Made by a program: the position numbers and the translations under genes. 49,500 bases of DNA from Glandiceps talaboti. Lineage: Eukaryota; Hemichordata; Enteropneusta; Spengelidae. The notes beneath the pieces are model-generated. The model did not search any database and had not been told where the DNA came from. It was given only the letters and a program-made list of their open reading frames with translations. Shown here piece by piece: positions 35,341 to 49,500 of the stretch. The first letter of the stretch is position 1; each line of letters begins with the position of its first letter. Where the stretch lies: positions 7,479,709 through 7,529,208 of the forward strand of contig NC_135557.1 in NCBI RefSeq assembly GCF_964340395.1. The letters run 5' to 3'.

Positions 35341-35880
35341 TGGCCAGGCCCAGACTAGATATCCACGTTATATTCTCTTGTTACTCACTATCGCGGGGTC
35401 CAAGTTGCTTTATGTACCCGCTAATATAAGTGGCAACCACTCCAATAAATAACCAACACCAAGTGTGTTAGATTAGACTAGTTTAATTCAAGATCTAGAA
35501 GCGATGAAACTGTACAAGAAATACACAGGTAACACAATGTCAATACAATACCTTAAGGGTGGACTTTGTGTAAGAAACTTGGCTAAAAACACGTAATGGT
35601 GATAAATACTGGATAAATATTCTTCTTGGATAATGTCACATTCATCAGTAATAAGGATTATATGATAAATAGAAAGTAACTTACATCGTTGGGGCTCTAA
35701 GTCCTGCTTCGATCGAGCGTGAAATGGTCCGTGTTCAAGTTAAAAAGCCTTTGTCTCTACCGAGTAAACTTAATAAGTATGTTATGTAATAGTAAAACGA
35801 AAGAATCTAATAGGATCAAAGTATGTGTTGGAGGGCGCCATAAGTATAGGTCGAATGACGTCAAAGTAAAGAATATTTGT
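35341..35880. other. Foreign segment replacing the reverse-transcriptase core
   Basis: About 540 bases with no resemblance to the LINE stand where the fingers/palm region, including the first catalytic Asp, should be. Reverse-transcriptase sequence resumes at about 35884. I recognise nothing in it. Confidence 0.5.
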
Positions 35881-36613
35881 ATTCATGACACTCACGATTG
35901 TGAATTAAGTGATGGATCATTAATAGACAAATTTGCAGATGACACAACCGTAGCAGGCTTTAATCTGAATAACAATGAGTCAACATATCGAGAGCTGGTG
36001 GACAAACTTGTTGACTGGTACTGTTATAATAATTTACAACTAAATGTCAATAAGACAAAAGAGATGATTGTAGACTTTAGAAAGAATAAGGTTGATCATA
36101 TTCCTTTGACAATTCTTGATAAGGATGTTGAAATAGTTCACACTTTCAAATTCTAGGTACGATCCTTTCTAATGACTTGCATTGAGAAAGCAATGTTAAT
36201 CATATTGCCAAGAAAGCTCAACGATGCCTTTATTTCCTCCGACGTCTAAAAAGGTTTTGTTATCAACAAAATTCGACCACCAGACTGTCATTGAGAGTGT
36301 CATTACATTCTTCATTACAGCCTGGTATGGTAACACCACTCAAAGAGATCATTTTAAACTTAATAGAATAGTTAGGACAGCAGCTAAGATTATTGGCGGA
36401 GAACTTCCAACCTTAGAGTCTCTTTTTACAACCCGCACTACCAGGAAGTCAAAGTCTATCATTAGTGACATTTATCACACGGCTCACCCCTTGTTGGATG
36501 TGTTACCGTCCAGTACACGTAATAGGTCTTTTAAAACCAAAATCAAAACCAAAACCAATCGTTTCAAAAACAGTTTTTATCCAACAGCTGTTCGTATTGT
36601 AAATGAATCGTAA
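35881..36613 (+). pseudogene. Same LINE, reverse-transcriptase C-terminal half and end of ORF
   Basis: It resumes at HDCELSDGSLIDKFADDTTV (FADD is the catalytic motif), then NNLQLNVNKTKEMIVDFRKN and VHTFKF. A one-base loss follows at the FLGT block (about 36150) and another frame jump near 36250. The open frame to 36613 carries AWYGN, NRIVRTAAKIIGGELP, RKSKSI and LPSSTRNRSFKTK, ending FYPTAVRIVNES and TAA, the standard end of this LINE group. Two frameshifts make it dead. About 60 bases of possible 3' tail follow, without a clear poly(A) or repeat end. Confidence 0.88.
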
Positions 36614-36964
36614 TGTTGTTGTACTGTCCTGTTTTTACTGAATGTATTCTTTGTTTTAGTAATCTCTAAATATTGTTGTTTGAAATGTTTTTTTACTCGT
36701 TTTTCCGAGAACCACTACATATTTCATTGCCTGCCTCGGTAAATTCAGGCACGCTAACAAGTTCCTACTTAATAATACGTAACTTTTTGTTTATATACAA
36801 TATTGTGTACACACGGCAGTCAAAGACCTATTTGACTGCAAACACACCTAAGTAATAAAGCATGTAAAGTCAACGACTACAATATTACACGAGACGATCC
36901 TTCTGGAAGTCCTGGTGAAATGGTCCGTAGTGTAAATCCACAATGTAATAACGTACTCATCTTC

Positions 36965-36967
<3 letters not shown>
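36614..36967. other. Non-coding
   Basis: LINE 3' flank and AT-rich sequence up to the next (TA)n block. Confidence 0.5.

Positions 36968-37047
<80 letters not shown>
36968..37047. repeat. (TA)n microsatellite, left flank of palindrome
   Basis: About 80 bases of TA. Confidence 0.97.
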
Positions 37048-37050
<3 letters not shown>

Positions 37051-37139
37051 GACTGGATGTAGATAAAACCACATAAAAGTGCTCAATACGGGTAGTAGAG
37101 CGAATTATATACAGGTTTTGAAAATTTGAACCAAATTAT

Positions 37140-37199
37140 ATGCTATAGACCCTACAGAACTGTTTCGTGAGGTGCGTAGTCCTCACTCATCAGGGGTAG
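37140..37199 (-). ncRNA. Type I hammerhead ribozyme (minus strand), intact core
   Basis: Read on the minus strand: CTGATGA (37193-37187), stem II GTGAGG/CCTCAC with 8-nt loop, GAAA (37166-37163), a four-base-pair stem III with UU loop, and cleavage triplet GUA ending at 37153. The stem I start is ACCC pairing with GGGT, better than in the 7.0-kb copy, with a further GCTA/TAGC pairing beyond an internal loop. All invariant nucleotides are present. Confidence 0.72.
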
Positions 37200-37260
37200 C
37201 TACCCCTGATGAGTGAGGACTACGCACCTCACAAAACAGTTCTGTAGGGTCTATAGCATA
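37200..37260 (+). ncRNA. Type I hammerhead ribozyme (plus strand), G12-to-A mutant
   Basis: Same elements as its mirror copy: CTGATGA (37206-37212), stem II 37213-37218/37227-37232, stem III, and GUA ending at 37246. The invariant GAAA reads AAAA because of an A at 37233. G12 is the general base in hammerhead cleavage, so this copy should be inactive or nearly so. It is the only mismatch found between the two arms. Confidence 0.65.
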
Positions 37261-37284
37261 TAATTTGGTTCAAATTTTCAAAAC

Positions 37285-38103
<819 letters not shown>

Positions 38104-38340
38104 CAGTACCGTAGCCTGTGGGTGGTGGTGGGGGGGGGAGCTGCCCACCCCTGAGATTTTCGAAAAAAGAAAGAAAAAACCCGACTTTTTGAATACATAG
38201 CGATGTTATTAAAATCGATATTTACGTGACGATTCCTAGCATGCGCGATTCAAATTGATGGTTTGCTAAAGTAAAAAGTGACTCCTCGCTAATATGTATT
38301 TTATATCTCTATTGTTCGCTGGCTTAAAAGTCGGTGATAT
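38104..38340 (-). mobile_element. hAT-like transposon end, inverted relative to 29154-31398
   Basis: CAGTACCGTAGCCTG at 38104 is the terminal inverted repeat. The next ~220 bases match the reverse complement of 31200-31383: CTGAGATTTT, TTTTTGAATACATAGCGATG, GTGACGATTCCTAGCATGCG, GACTCCTCGCTA. Only this end is present. Confidence 0.82.
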
Positions 38341-38582
38341 CAATTTATTAGTCAATTTGTACAAACGCTATTTCATTTTTGGCAATCGATAATTCAATCT
38401 GGACAGTGACAATCCTTTCAATGCAGTTGAATCAACGCATATGTTGAAGTCTGCACAAAGCACCCCAGCACGCTTGGAAGTTTGGAAACCGTAATACCAA
38501 TGTCTACTAAGCTAGGTATGCTCTTGACAAGTTATATGACCTAGGTCATGACCCTGCAGAAGAATTAAACTCGAGTCGTCTC

Positions 38583-38660
38583 TTCACATACGAATGCGAA
38601 TACTCAAAAAACATTAACACTTACACAGTATTAGGGAAAGTGGTGCTCCAGTGCTGACCG
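38583..38660 (+). repeat. Direct repeat associated with the tyrosine-recombinase relic, copy 1
   Basis: CACATACGAATGCGAATACT...AACACTTACA.AGTATTAGGGAAAG and CTCCAGTGCT match 40072-40152 in the same orientation. Confidence 0.8.
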
Positions 38661-39704
38661 TGTCGGCGCATTTGTTTAATGCAAAGGTTGAAAGCAAGAT
38701 ACATGACATATGACGTACGTAAGTGTTATTGGTCAGATTACGAAAGCAAACTGCTGGCGTTCTTTACATACGATACTACTACTACTACTACTACTACTAC
38801 ACAATCGTACAAATGATGCATATGGCTGTCCAGGAAAAACCAGAGATAAAAACCCTTACAAGTTACATTTGGGAAAATGCACTCATGAAACCTGTGCCCG
38901 ATACCATGCCAAATATGCTTGCAAAGGTGAAGGGCATCGCCTTACTAATGTGAAAACTGAATGCTGCTAGTTTTATAAACCCAACCGTACACCTGTCACA
39001 CCCGGCATTCCTACACCTAATTAGCTGATAAGCCATTCGCACCTGCTTGCGGAAAAGACAACAATTTCCCGCTTTATGCCCTTTATCTGTCATAATGTTG
39101 ACACATTGTTTGACATGTACGGGATTAGCAGTCCTCTACCGGAGCTAATATTAAAGTTTGTGTAGCGGGTTATAACCACCTCCTTGGCTGAGTTGCCGCT
39201 GAAGTCTTATCAGTATTGGATAGTGTAAGACAAAGGGGGACTTAGAAGGTGTGAATTGGGTTGACCTTTGTAGTTCAAGTAAAACCAGTCCGGCAAAGTC
39301 AGAAACCATATGCCTGCACATGGAAGTATAGAAGAGGAGCCTCCATGGTCTCAAGAATGAAATGCAAGAGTACGACCCGGACCAAAATAATTTGCCAAAA
39401 TTACGAGGAGAACTTAATTACGGAGAAAAATAGTTGTGGCGAGTAGTATTAAAAATAAGTCATACTACTGTACCATGAATGGAGTAGTGACTGCACAGTA
39501 AGGGTTTAAGGATGAAGGGTACAACTGTAACCATTCAAAACAAACGGTAAACATTTAAAAAACGAATTTTACACAGATCTTCAGATGAGCTACACTATAA
39601 TATTAGACACGTCTCGTTGTTCAGTCATATCAGGGCTTGTGAATGTTGTATGGCTTATTTCTTCGCCGTGAACACTGCATGCTGTGTGTGTCCTCACCCG
39701 AATG
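38661..39704. other. Unrecognised; possible interior of the recombinase element
   Basis: It lies between the two direct repeats at 38.6 and 40.1 kb. It contains a (CTA)n tract at 38777-38801 and short frames on both strands (38863-39093 minus, 39151-39354 minus) without recognised domains. Confidence 0.4.
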
Positions 39705-39962
39705 TGTACACTTTTATCTCAGTTATTATCATCACCTAGCGTGGCAAGGGGTGAGACAGCGTGTACTTTATCTTAATCTCGTCTAGCAAGGGTGAGATGG
39801 ACTAATCCTGCCATCCTGTGAACTTGTCGGGCATTTACACTTTTATCTCAGTTATTATCATCACCTAGCGTGGCAAGGGGTGAGACAGTGTGTACTTTAT
39901 CTTAATCTAGTCTAGCAAGGGTGAGATGGACTAATCCTGCCATCCTGTGAACTTGTCGGGCA
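39705..39962. repeat. 129-bp tandem duplication
   Basis: CTTTTATCTCAGTTATTATC starts at 39711 and 39840. The two units differ at about two positions (CAGCG/CAGTG, CTCG/CTAG), so the duplication is recent. Each contains CCTAGCGTGGCAAGGGGTGA and ends AACTTGTCGGGCAT. Confidence 0.93.
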
Positions 39963-39967
39963 TAAGT

Positions 39968-40040
39968 ACAATAGACACCGGTGGAAAGATAAACAACGCG
40001 GCTCCGCCTTGTTGTTTATCTTTCCACCGGTGTCTATTGT
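39968..40040. repeat. Perfect palindrome, 30-bp arms, 13-nt spacer
   Basis: Arms 39968-39997 (ACAATAGACACCGGTGGAAA...) and 40011-40040 are exact reverse complements around the GC-rich spacer GCGGCTCCGCCTT. It sits between the 129-bp duplication and the direct repeat at 40072. Confidence 0.95.
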
Positions 40041-40071
40041 ATACTTAATGCGAATCGCGGGAAATTAGATT

Positions 40072-40152
40072 CTATTCACATCCGAATGCGATCGCGAATA
40101 ACTCTACAAACACTTACAAAGTATTAGGGAAAGCGGTACTCCAGTGCTAGAC
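40072..40152 (+). repeat. Direct repeat associated with the tyrosine-recombinase relic, copy 2
   Basis: Partner of 38583-38660, about 1.5 kb apart, immediately downstream (minus sense) of the recombinase relic. Confidence 0.8.
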
Positions 40153-40195
40153 ATGATTTAATCTAAAGAACGGGAATAAAAGAACGGAAACTCTA

Positions 40196-40783
40196 CAATC
40201 CTAAACTTTGGCTGACGGTTAGTCGCCTGGCTAACGAATCTTTGACATAGCCATCCTTTGCCGAGTCTGATTTCCCACGTCCATTACGTCTCCAGCAACG
40301 GTCGTCAATACCTGCATTTGTGGCGGCAGTGGCAACCCCGAACGTAATGAATGCAAACCGAAGGACTTCCCACTGTTATCAATCTCCTTTAGTCTAGAAA
40401 CTATTGACGTCCTCGCTCTACTACAGCTTTTTTTTTTTTAAATTTACAGACACACATTTACAAATATCCCTTGAACAGAAGACTGGCTTCAATAAAAAGT
40501 CTTCTGATTGCAAATTAATCTGTCCTCGTGAAATATACCTAAACAACATAACGTGAGGATAGGCAACTGAATCTACCTTGACGATCACTAGCTTGTTACC
40601 ATGTCGGTATTGGTCTGTTTTACTGCTACGAATGTTCAATGTCAACAAATCTGAACTGAAAGATACATCACAGCACTTCAATTTACTGATCTCATCAAAC
40701 CTTAGAAAACCTGAGAAGTTTAACAAAATCACGGCCAGGTCACGTAGGACCAGTAAATCACGCGAAAGTTGCAGTGTACCCAA
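40196..40783 (-). pseudogene. Tyrosine recombinase/integrase relic (DIRS/Ngaro- or Crypton-type)
   Basis: On the minus strand the first frame (40783-40421) reads LLVLRDLAVILLNFSGFLRF-DEI, with the first catalytic Arg in GFLRFDEI, then SSKTDQYRHGN with the beta-hairpin Lys. A frame slip in an A11 tract (about 40430-40440) leads to CSRARTSIVSRLKEIDNSGK and GLHSLRSG, the catalytic His-x-x-Arg (40342-40353). After another one-base loss, ATNAGIDDRCW and DGYVKDSLARR follow, the Tyr nucleophile being at 40247-40249. All catalytic residues are traceable, but at least two frameshifts make it a pseudogene. Tandem, direct and inverted repeats just beyond its 3' side fit the split repeats of DIRS/Ngaro-type retroelements; no reverse transcriptase or methylase was found nearby. 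Confidence 0.85.
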
Positions 40784-45596
<4,813 letters not shown>

Positions 45597-45890
45597 TTAA
45601 ATTATCCTTTTGTCGATTTGTCCTGATTTTGTAATATATTTGACCAATATCCCTTTCTTTTGTGAACTCCTCCCGTCAGAAAATACGTAGGGTATCTGAA
45701 ATGCAGATTCTATGCTGTCATTTTCAACCCTTATTGTTACATAAGTTTTGGGTGGGGAGCACAGTGATATTTGTTGTGTGCGACCATTATAATCAGTCCA
45801 TCTAGTTTTCCTGGTGATATACCCTCGATAAGCCTGCATAGGGTCCTTAAGTATCTTCATTCCAAGATGGACGGAACAGACACGTACAGA
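45597..45890 (-). CDS. Candidate minus-strand exon, possible CUB-like C-terminal half
   Basis: A minus frame (ATG at 45860, open further upstream to about 45910) reads YRGYITRKTRWTDYNGRTQQ then ISLCSPPKTYVTIRVENDS and VFSDGRSSQKKGILVKYIT, ending at TAA. The end resembles the last strands of CUB domains (Y..F.SD.S...KGF.V.Y), but only one Cys is present and no splice sites are convincing. It may be a terminal exon of the same gene as 46359-46565, or a chance frame. Confidence 0.3.
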   Translation of the reverse strand, partial: SVRVCSVHLGMKILKDPMQAYRGYITRKTRWTDYNGRTQQISLCSPPKTYVTIRVENDSIESAFQIPYVFSDGRSSQKKGILVKYITKSGQIDKRII

Positions 45891-46358
45891 GCCATACGAC
45901 AGAGAGATTTAGTATTTAACAAGCAATTCACATTTTGTACCCTATATTAGATAGTAAAATACGGCATAAGATACCCCCTCCCCCGACTAGTTAAGAAATG
46001 AGAGATTGCAATTAGCATAAATTATGTAACTCCCCTAGGCACTCCCATTTGTTTAATACATATATTTTACTCTTACGACAATGTATTCACCTTCACTAAC
46101 CACTCTCATCTCAACAATAACACAAGTCAATTTGCTCAAAGTCCATTAAATACTCACCAGTCAATAATTCTATAACAATACTCAGATAAACTCATAGCCA
46201 TGTTACATGGGGTCATCAGTCATCGTCGATAAAGTTGACTTATTATTCGTCGTCTCCGTCTCTCATCATATCTATCATTTCTATCGTCACATCTGTTACT
46301 CTAACAAAATCTAGCAATATGCCTAATTCTATTACATTTCCAATATCGCATATTTCAC

Positions 46359-46565
46359 CTTCCTTTACTTTCTCTGTAACTAGCACTGCTCGTACTGTTA
46401 CGTTCTAGGGTGGCTTGATATAATGTTTCAGTGTCTGGTAGTTGTGGGTAGATCGGCAGAACGTAAACGATTCTCCACTCTAACTCACTTTCTTGGGTAC
46501 CAGGATCTACGAGCTTGTCTAAGTTAGGAATTAGCCACACGGGTATCGTCACATACACATACGCT
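46359..46565 (-). CDS. Candidate minus-strand internal exon, unrecognised
   Basis: The minus frame reads AYVYVTIPVWLIPNLDKLVD then PGTQESELEWRIVYVLPIYP and TETLYQATLERNSTSSASYR, with ordinary amino-acid composition. It is bounded by a possible acceptor GTGTAAG|AG, whose pyrimidine tract would be the (GA)n microsatellite read as (CT)n, and by a donor GGAAG|GTGAAA. There is an N-glycosylation sequon (NST). The family is not recognised. Confidence 0.35.
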
Positions 46566-46579
46566 CTTACACTCAGGCC

Positions 46580-46647
<68 letters not shown>
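46580..46647. repeat. (GA)n microsatellite
   Basis: About 68 bases of GA; on the minus strand it is a long polypyrimidine tract directly upstream of the candidate exon. Confidence 0.98.
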
Positions 46648-46648
<1 letters not shown>

Positions 46649-47670
46649 ACGGAACCGCACACCAACAGTTGCGTTGTATTCAAAATCTAAGAGTAAACTT
46701 TATTTCTTCAAGTCCCTAACATATAAGTTCTAGTTGTCACCTTGAAAATAAGGTGATGTCATCTTTTGTAAACACAACTGGTTATAATTTAATAATCTCT
46801 CACCTAGATTCATTGTTCTAGAATACACGGTGAACTTTCCACCAGAATATTTAAGATTGGGATTTGAGATCATGCCATATGTAAATGTTCACGCGTAAGA
46901 CAAATGTTGATCACGCCATTGGAAAATTAAGTATTAATTTGAATTCGGTAATCAGCAAGTTATCTTGTTTACAAGAACTAATCTATGTTGTTTAATCAAA
47001 ACACTTGACATTTGTTATCTAGCGATACATGTAATTAGTATAGGATTAGTAAATAAGTAAATAAGTCAACATATTTTCTGATCATGCTGTTGTTAGCTCC
47101 TGTTTGTAACTAAATAGTTTAAATTGAACTATTCACGTTAATTTAGGTAAAATGTGCCAAAATTCCGAATATGGTATTTGTGGATCGTAACAGTGCATCC
47201 AGGTGATTTTTAACTTTTACAATCTATTCTAATATTTTGTCATGTTCGCCTGACCCGACCAAGGAGAGCAGCATTTGTGGCACAGCAGGAGACGGGCTTT
47301 TTTTGTACAGTGCACAAAGCTTTGCTATATTTTAGGGGATGTTTTACTTCTCTCAAACCCACACTAACATCTCATTGGGACGACTCTCAATTCAGCATTT
47401 TCCCACATTGGTCCAATTCGCATGACAATATTCAATTGTTCTCAGAGATTTGTCAAACCCACAATTCAATCTCATAGGGATGACCCTCAAAGCTTTCCCA
47501 GACCATAACGATATGACTGAATGTAGTAATCACATGATAAACGTTCTGGTCTACTCCGTTTCCTTTACCTAGGAACCAAACTAACACGAGGACAGAATTT
47601 TTCAAAAGTACAAGTTCGTTTATGGCTAAGCTTACCGTATTAACTCGTTGTGCTAGGCTTGTGTCTGTGG
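46648..47670. other. Non-coding
   Basis: No recognised gene or repeat. A short phrase around CTCATTGGGACGACTCTCAA (about 47372) recurs as CTCATAGGGATGACCCTCAA at about 47471. Confidence 0.5.
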
Positions 47671-47724
47671 ATTAAATAAAGTAAAAGGTTATCGTGTTTA
47701 CGATAACTTTTTACTTTATTTAAT
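47671..47724. repeat. Hairpin with 24-bp arms and 6-nt loop
   Basis: ATTAAATAAAGTAAAAGGTT-ATCG (47671-47694) pairs with 47701-47724 with one G:U-type mismatch, around the loop TGTTTA. Confidence 0.93.
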
Positions 47725-47830
47725 TTTGTATAAATTAAAGCCAGGGTGTTTATACCATGATCCTTCATATATGATGCAGAAAATATCCTTACATGATGAT
47801 ATCATTGTTTTCTATTTTCTATTTATGTAG

Positions 47831-47916
47831 TTGTGATGGTGACAAGTGGCAGTCAACGTGTACATGGTTTAACTACGTCTGTAGTGGTATTCAGTATTAT
47901 ATATGTGAAGATATAG
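47831..47916 (+). CDS. Candidate small cysteine-rich internal exon
   Basis: A pyrimidine-rich acceptor (TTTTCTATTTATGTAG) precedes 86 bases open in one frame, ending ATAG|GTAAGC. The peptide is CDGDKWQSTCTWFNYVCSGI then QYYICEDI, with four Cys in 27 residues. W...C.....C....YYICE resembles the C-terminal strand of C-type-lectin-like domains (W.D..C....YICE), though spacing is unusual. The entry phase is 2 and the exit phase is 1. It is not compatible in an obvious way with the + exon at 32566, which already ends in a stop. Confidence 0.4.
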
Positions 47917-49319
47917 GTAAGCTTTATTATAATTTCACTTAATTGTTTGTAATGCTAAAAGGTTAACTTGAATTATCTGAATTTAGTTATTGAAGATTAT
48001 TATAATCAGAATAGAAATAGTTTTGATAGATAAAATCAAGTTTGTTGAAAAATAATGGAAACGTAACAATCCTATAATTACGAGTGGAATGTTAATTTAA
48101 AATTTTCGTAACGAAAGGAAAATAAACTGAAAATAAATTGATGACAGGAACGATATAATAGTGCAGCAATTCTTCAGTGAGGTTCAGTAAATCTAAATAA
48201 TAGGACCCACACACAACATGAAATTAAAGAAGTGCAGAATTCCAGGGACAATTATATAATGTAGTATACACGATAAAGGTTCACACACAATGGGCAACAA
48301 TTTGACGGATATCAAGTGAAAACAGCCCGAATCAAAGCAGCCTCACACAGTGCAAGTATACAAGCAGTTTCCCAATTTTGCGTTAGGAGCTTGCATGGAA
48401 TACATGTACTTGGAAAGTCGTTGCGGCAAACGTCATTGAATTATTAGGTCATTGTTTAAAGATAACGGGAATAAATTTTACAAACTCATTGTTCGTGTGT
48501 TGTGTGAAGCTTCTGTTTCGGACGGCATCTTTCGCTGGTTTTACACAAGAGATACTTATGGGTTGACATCTTCAATGGACTAATACCTACGAATTGGCAC
48601 CGACAGCAACCACGGTGATAAGTCAGGTCCAAACTCTGCATAGTATATGGTGACTGCCTGGACCAACGATGATCACATCCAAGGATCGCTCACAAGAAGG
48701 TGTGCTAGAACGACTGTTCTGAAAGACTTAGAATAACACTGACACAAATAACTAACTAGGACGCCAACACATTGCAATGACACTGGCAACGTAACAAATT
48801 TACGCTTTTACTTTAATTGTACAGGAGGATCACATATTATAATAGGCCAAAATCATACTAAAGAATGTATTCCTATGCAACAGGTAACATCCAAATTAAA
48901 CAAAAGTATAAACACACTTTCCGTCGAGGGCGCTGTGTACATCTCAGCCATATAATCTTGTCCAATTTATCAAACCCATTCTTATTATATATAGCACTAT
49001 CTTTGGAATCAACAAATCTATTTGAATGATGTTACCATGTCTACTTATGTTTTCATCATATCTCTTATGCCTACATATTGAACATATGATTTTGTTGATG
49101 TATATTCAAGGAAAAAAAAAAGATACAGGTTATGTAAATGTCGAGATGAGATTTTATACTTGTCTAATATCACAGGAAATGTATGACATGTTATAAATAT
49201 TCGGTCTGATTAAAAGTGGACAAGTCAATTAGGGTATTGTCATTATTTATGACTGGGGGTGTCGTCGGAAGATTTTTTTTTTGAAAATCCACAAAATTGG
49301 AATGAATGACCCCCTGCCT
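47917..49319. other. Non-coding
   Basis: Probably intron or intergenic; no supported exon. Confidence 0.5.
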
Positions 49320-49500
49320 GGCTTGACAGAATTGTTATTACCCCCCCCCCACACACACACAGAGACACAGTCGTAACTGTTACTGGAGTACTACAAACAT
49401 TATACAAATTGAGGGGGAGAGAGAGGAGAGAGAGAGAGAGGGGGGGGGGAGGGAGGGAGACATACATACATACGTGCATACATACATACATACATACATA
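49320..49500. repeat. Low-complexity cluster: (C)n-(CA)n, (GA)n, (G)n, (CATA)n
   Basis: A poly-C run and CA repeat at about 49340-49365, GA/GGGGA at 49412-49460, and CATA tetranucleotides to the window edge. Confidence 0.93.

Noticed and set aside
35820-35840. GGGCGCCA (minus TGGCGCCC) as a retroviral-type primer binding site
   Set aside because: Only eight bases fit, no LTR ends are seen on either side, and LINE sequence resumes about 40 bases away.
38710-38970. Cysteine-containing + frame with leucine run
   Set aside because: The leucine run is a (CTA)n microsatellite and other frames are equally open; no family resemblance.

Overview
The window is invertebrate metazoan nuclear DNA. Genes are split by introns with GT...AG junctions, the sequence is AT-rich, there are long (TA)n, (CA)n and (TC)n microsatellites and two minisatellites, and most of the rest is decayed mobile elements. 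There is no operon structure, no compact coding and no ribosome binding sites. A marine deuterostome or lophotrochozoan would fit, but I cannot name the species. Most of the longest open frames are not genes: the two ~815-codon frames at 25.5-28.0 kb are opposite strands of a 33-bp minisatellite, and several others are translated microsatellites.

Host genes. The only gene recognised with confidence is the 3' part of a cholinesterase-like carboxylesterase on the + strand: exons at 626-1445, 3148-3251 and 5442-5610. Splice phases match, the Ser/Glu/His triad can be placed, and a one-base frameshift lies near position 1000. Other exon candidates are weaker: a signal-peptide-like first exon (23513-23576), two cysteine-containing exons with faint C-type-lectin-like character (32566-32864, 47831-47916), and two minus-strand candidates (46359-46565, 45597-45890).

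Mobile DNA, left to right. A hammerhead-ribozyme-bearing repeat embedded in (TA)n, of the kind known from Penelope-like retroelements and retrozymes (6987-7160), with a degenerate relative at 7262-7405. A tandem duplication of about 1.1 kb (10.0-12.9 kb). A 1.7-kb terminal-inverted-repeat element flanked by TA (14010-15718). Copies of two dispersed repeats (R1 and R2) around 16.7-18.2 kb, 28.1-29.1 kb and 31.4-33.5 kb. A dead L1-type LINE on the minus strand (20.04-21.48 kb). A reverse-transcriptase fragment (28.1 kb). A 2.2-kb hAT-like element (29154-31398) with a second, inverted end at 38.1 kb. A tRNA-derived SINE nested in an R1 copy (32.09-32.33 kb). A decayed CR1/L2/Rex1-like LINE (34.0-36.6 kb). 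A 184-bp near-perfect palindrome made of two head-to-head hammerhead ribozymes between (TA)n tracts (37.1-37.3 kb). A tyrosine-recombinase relic with duplicated flanking repeats and a perfect 30-bp-arm palindrome (38.6-40.8 kb), suggestive of a DIRS/Ngaro-type or Crypton element.

The most unusual signals are the hammerhead ribozyme pair and its associated box, which recurs five times next to (TA)n tracts; the minisatellite that grew out of a cholinesterase splice donor; and the nested-insertion record in the R1 family, where another copy supplies the SINE-free empty site.
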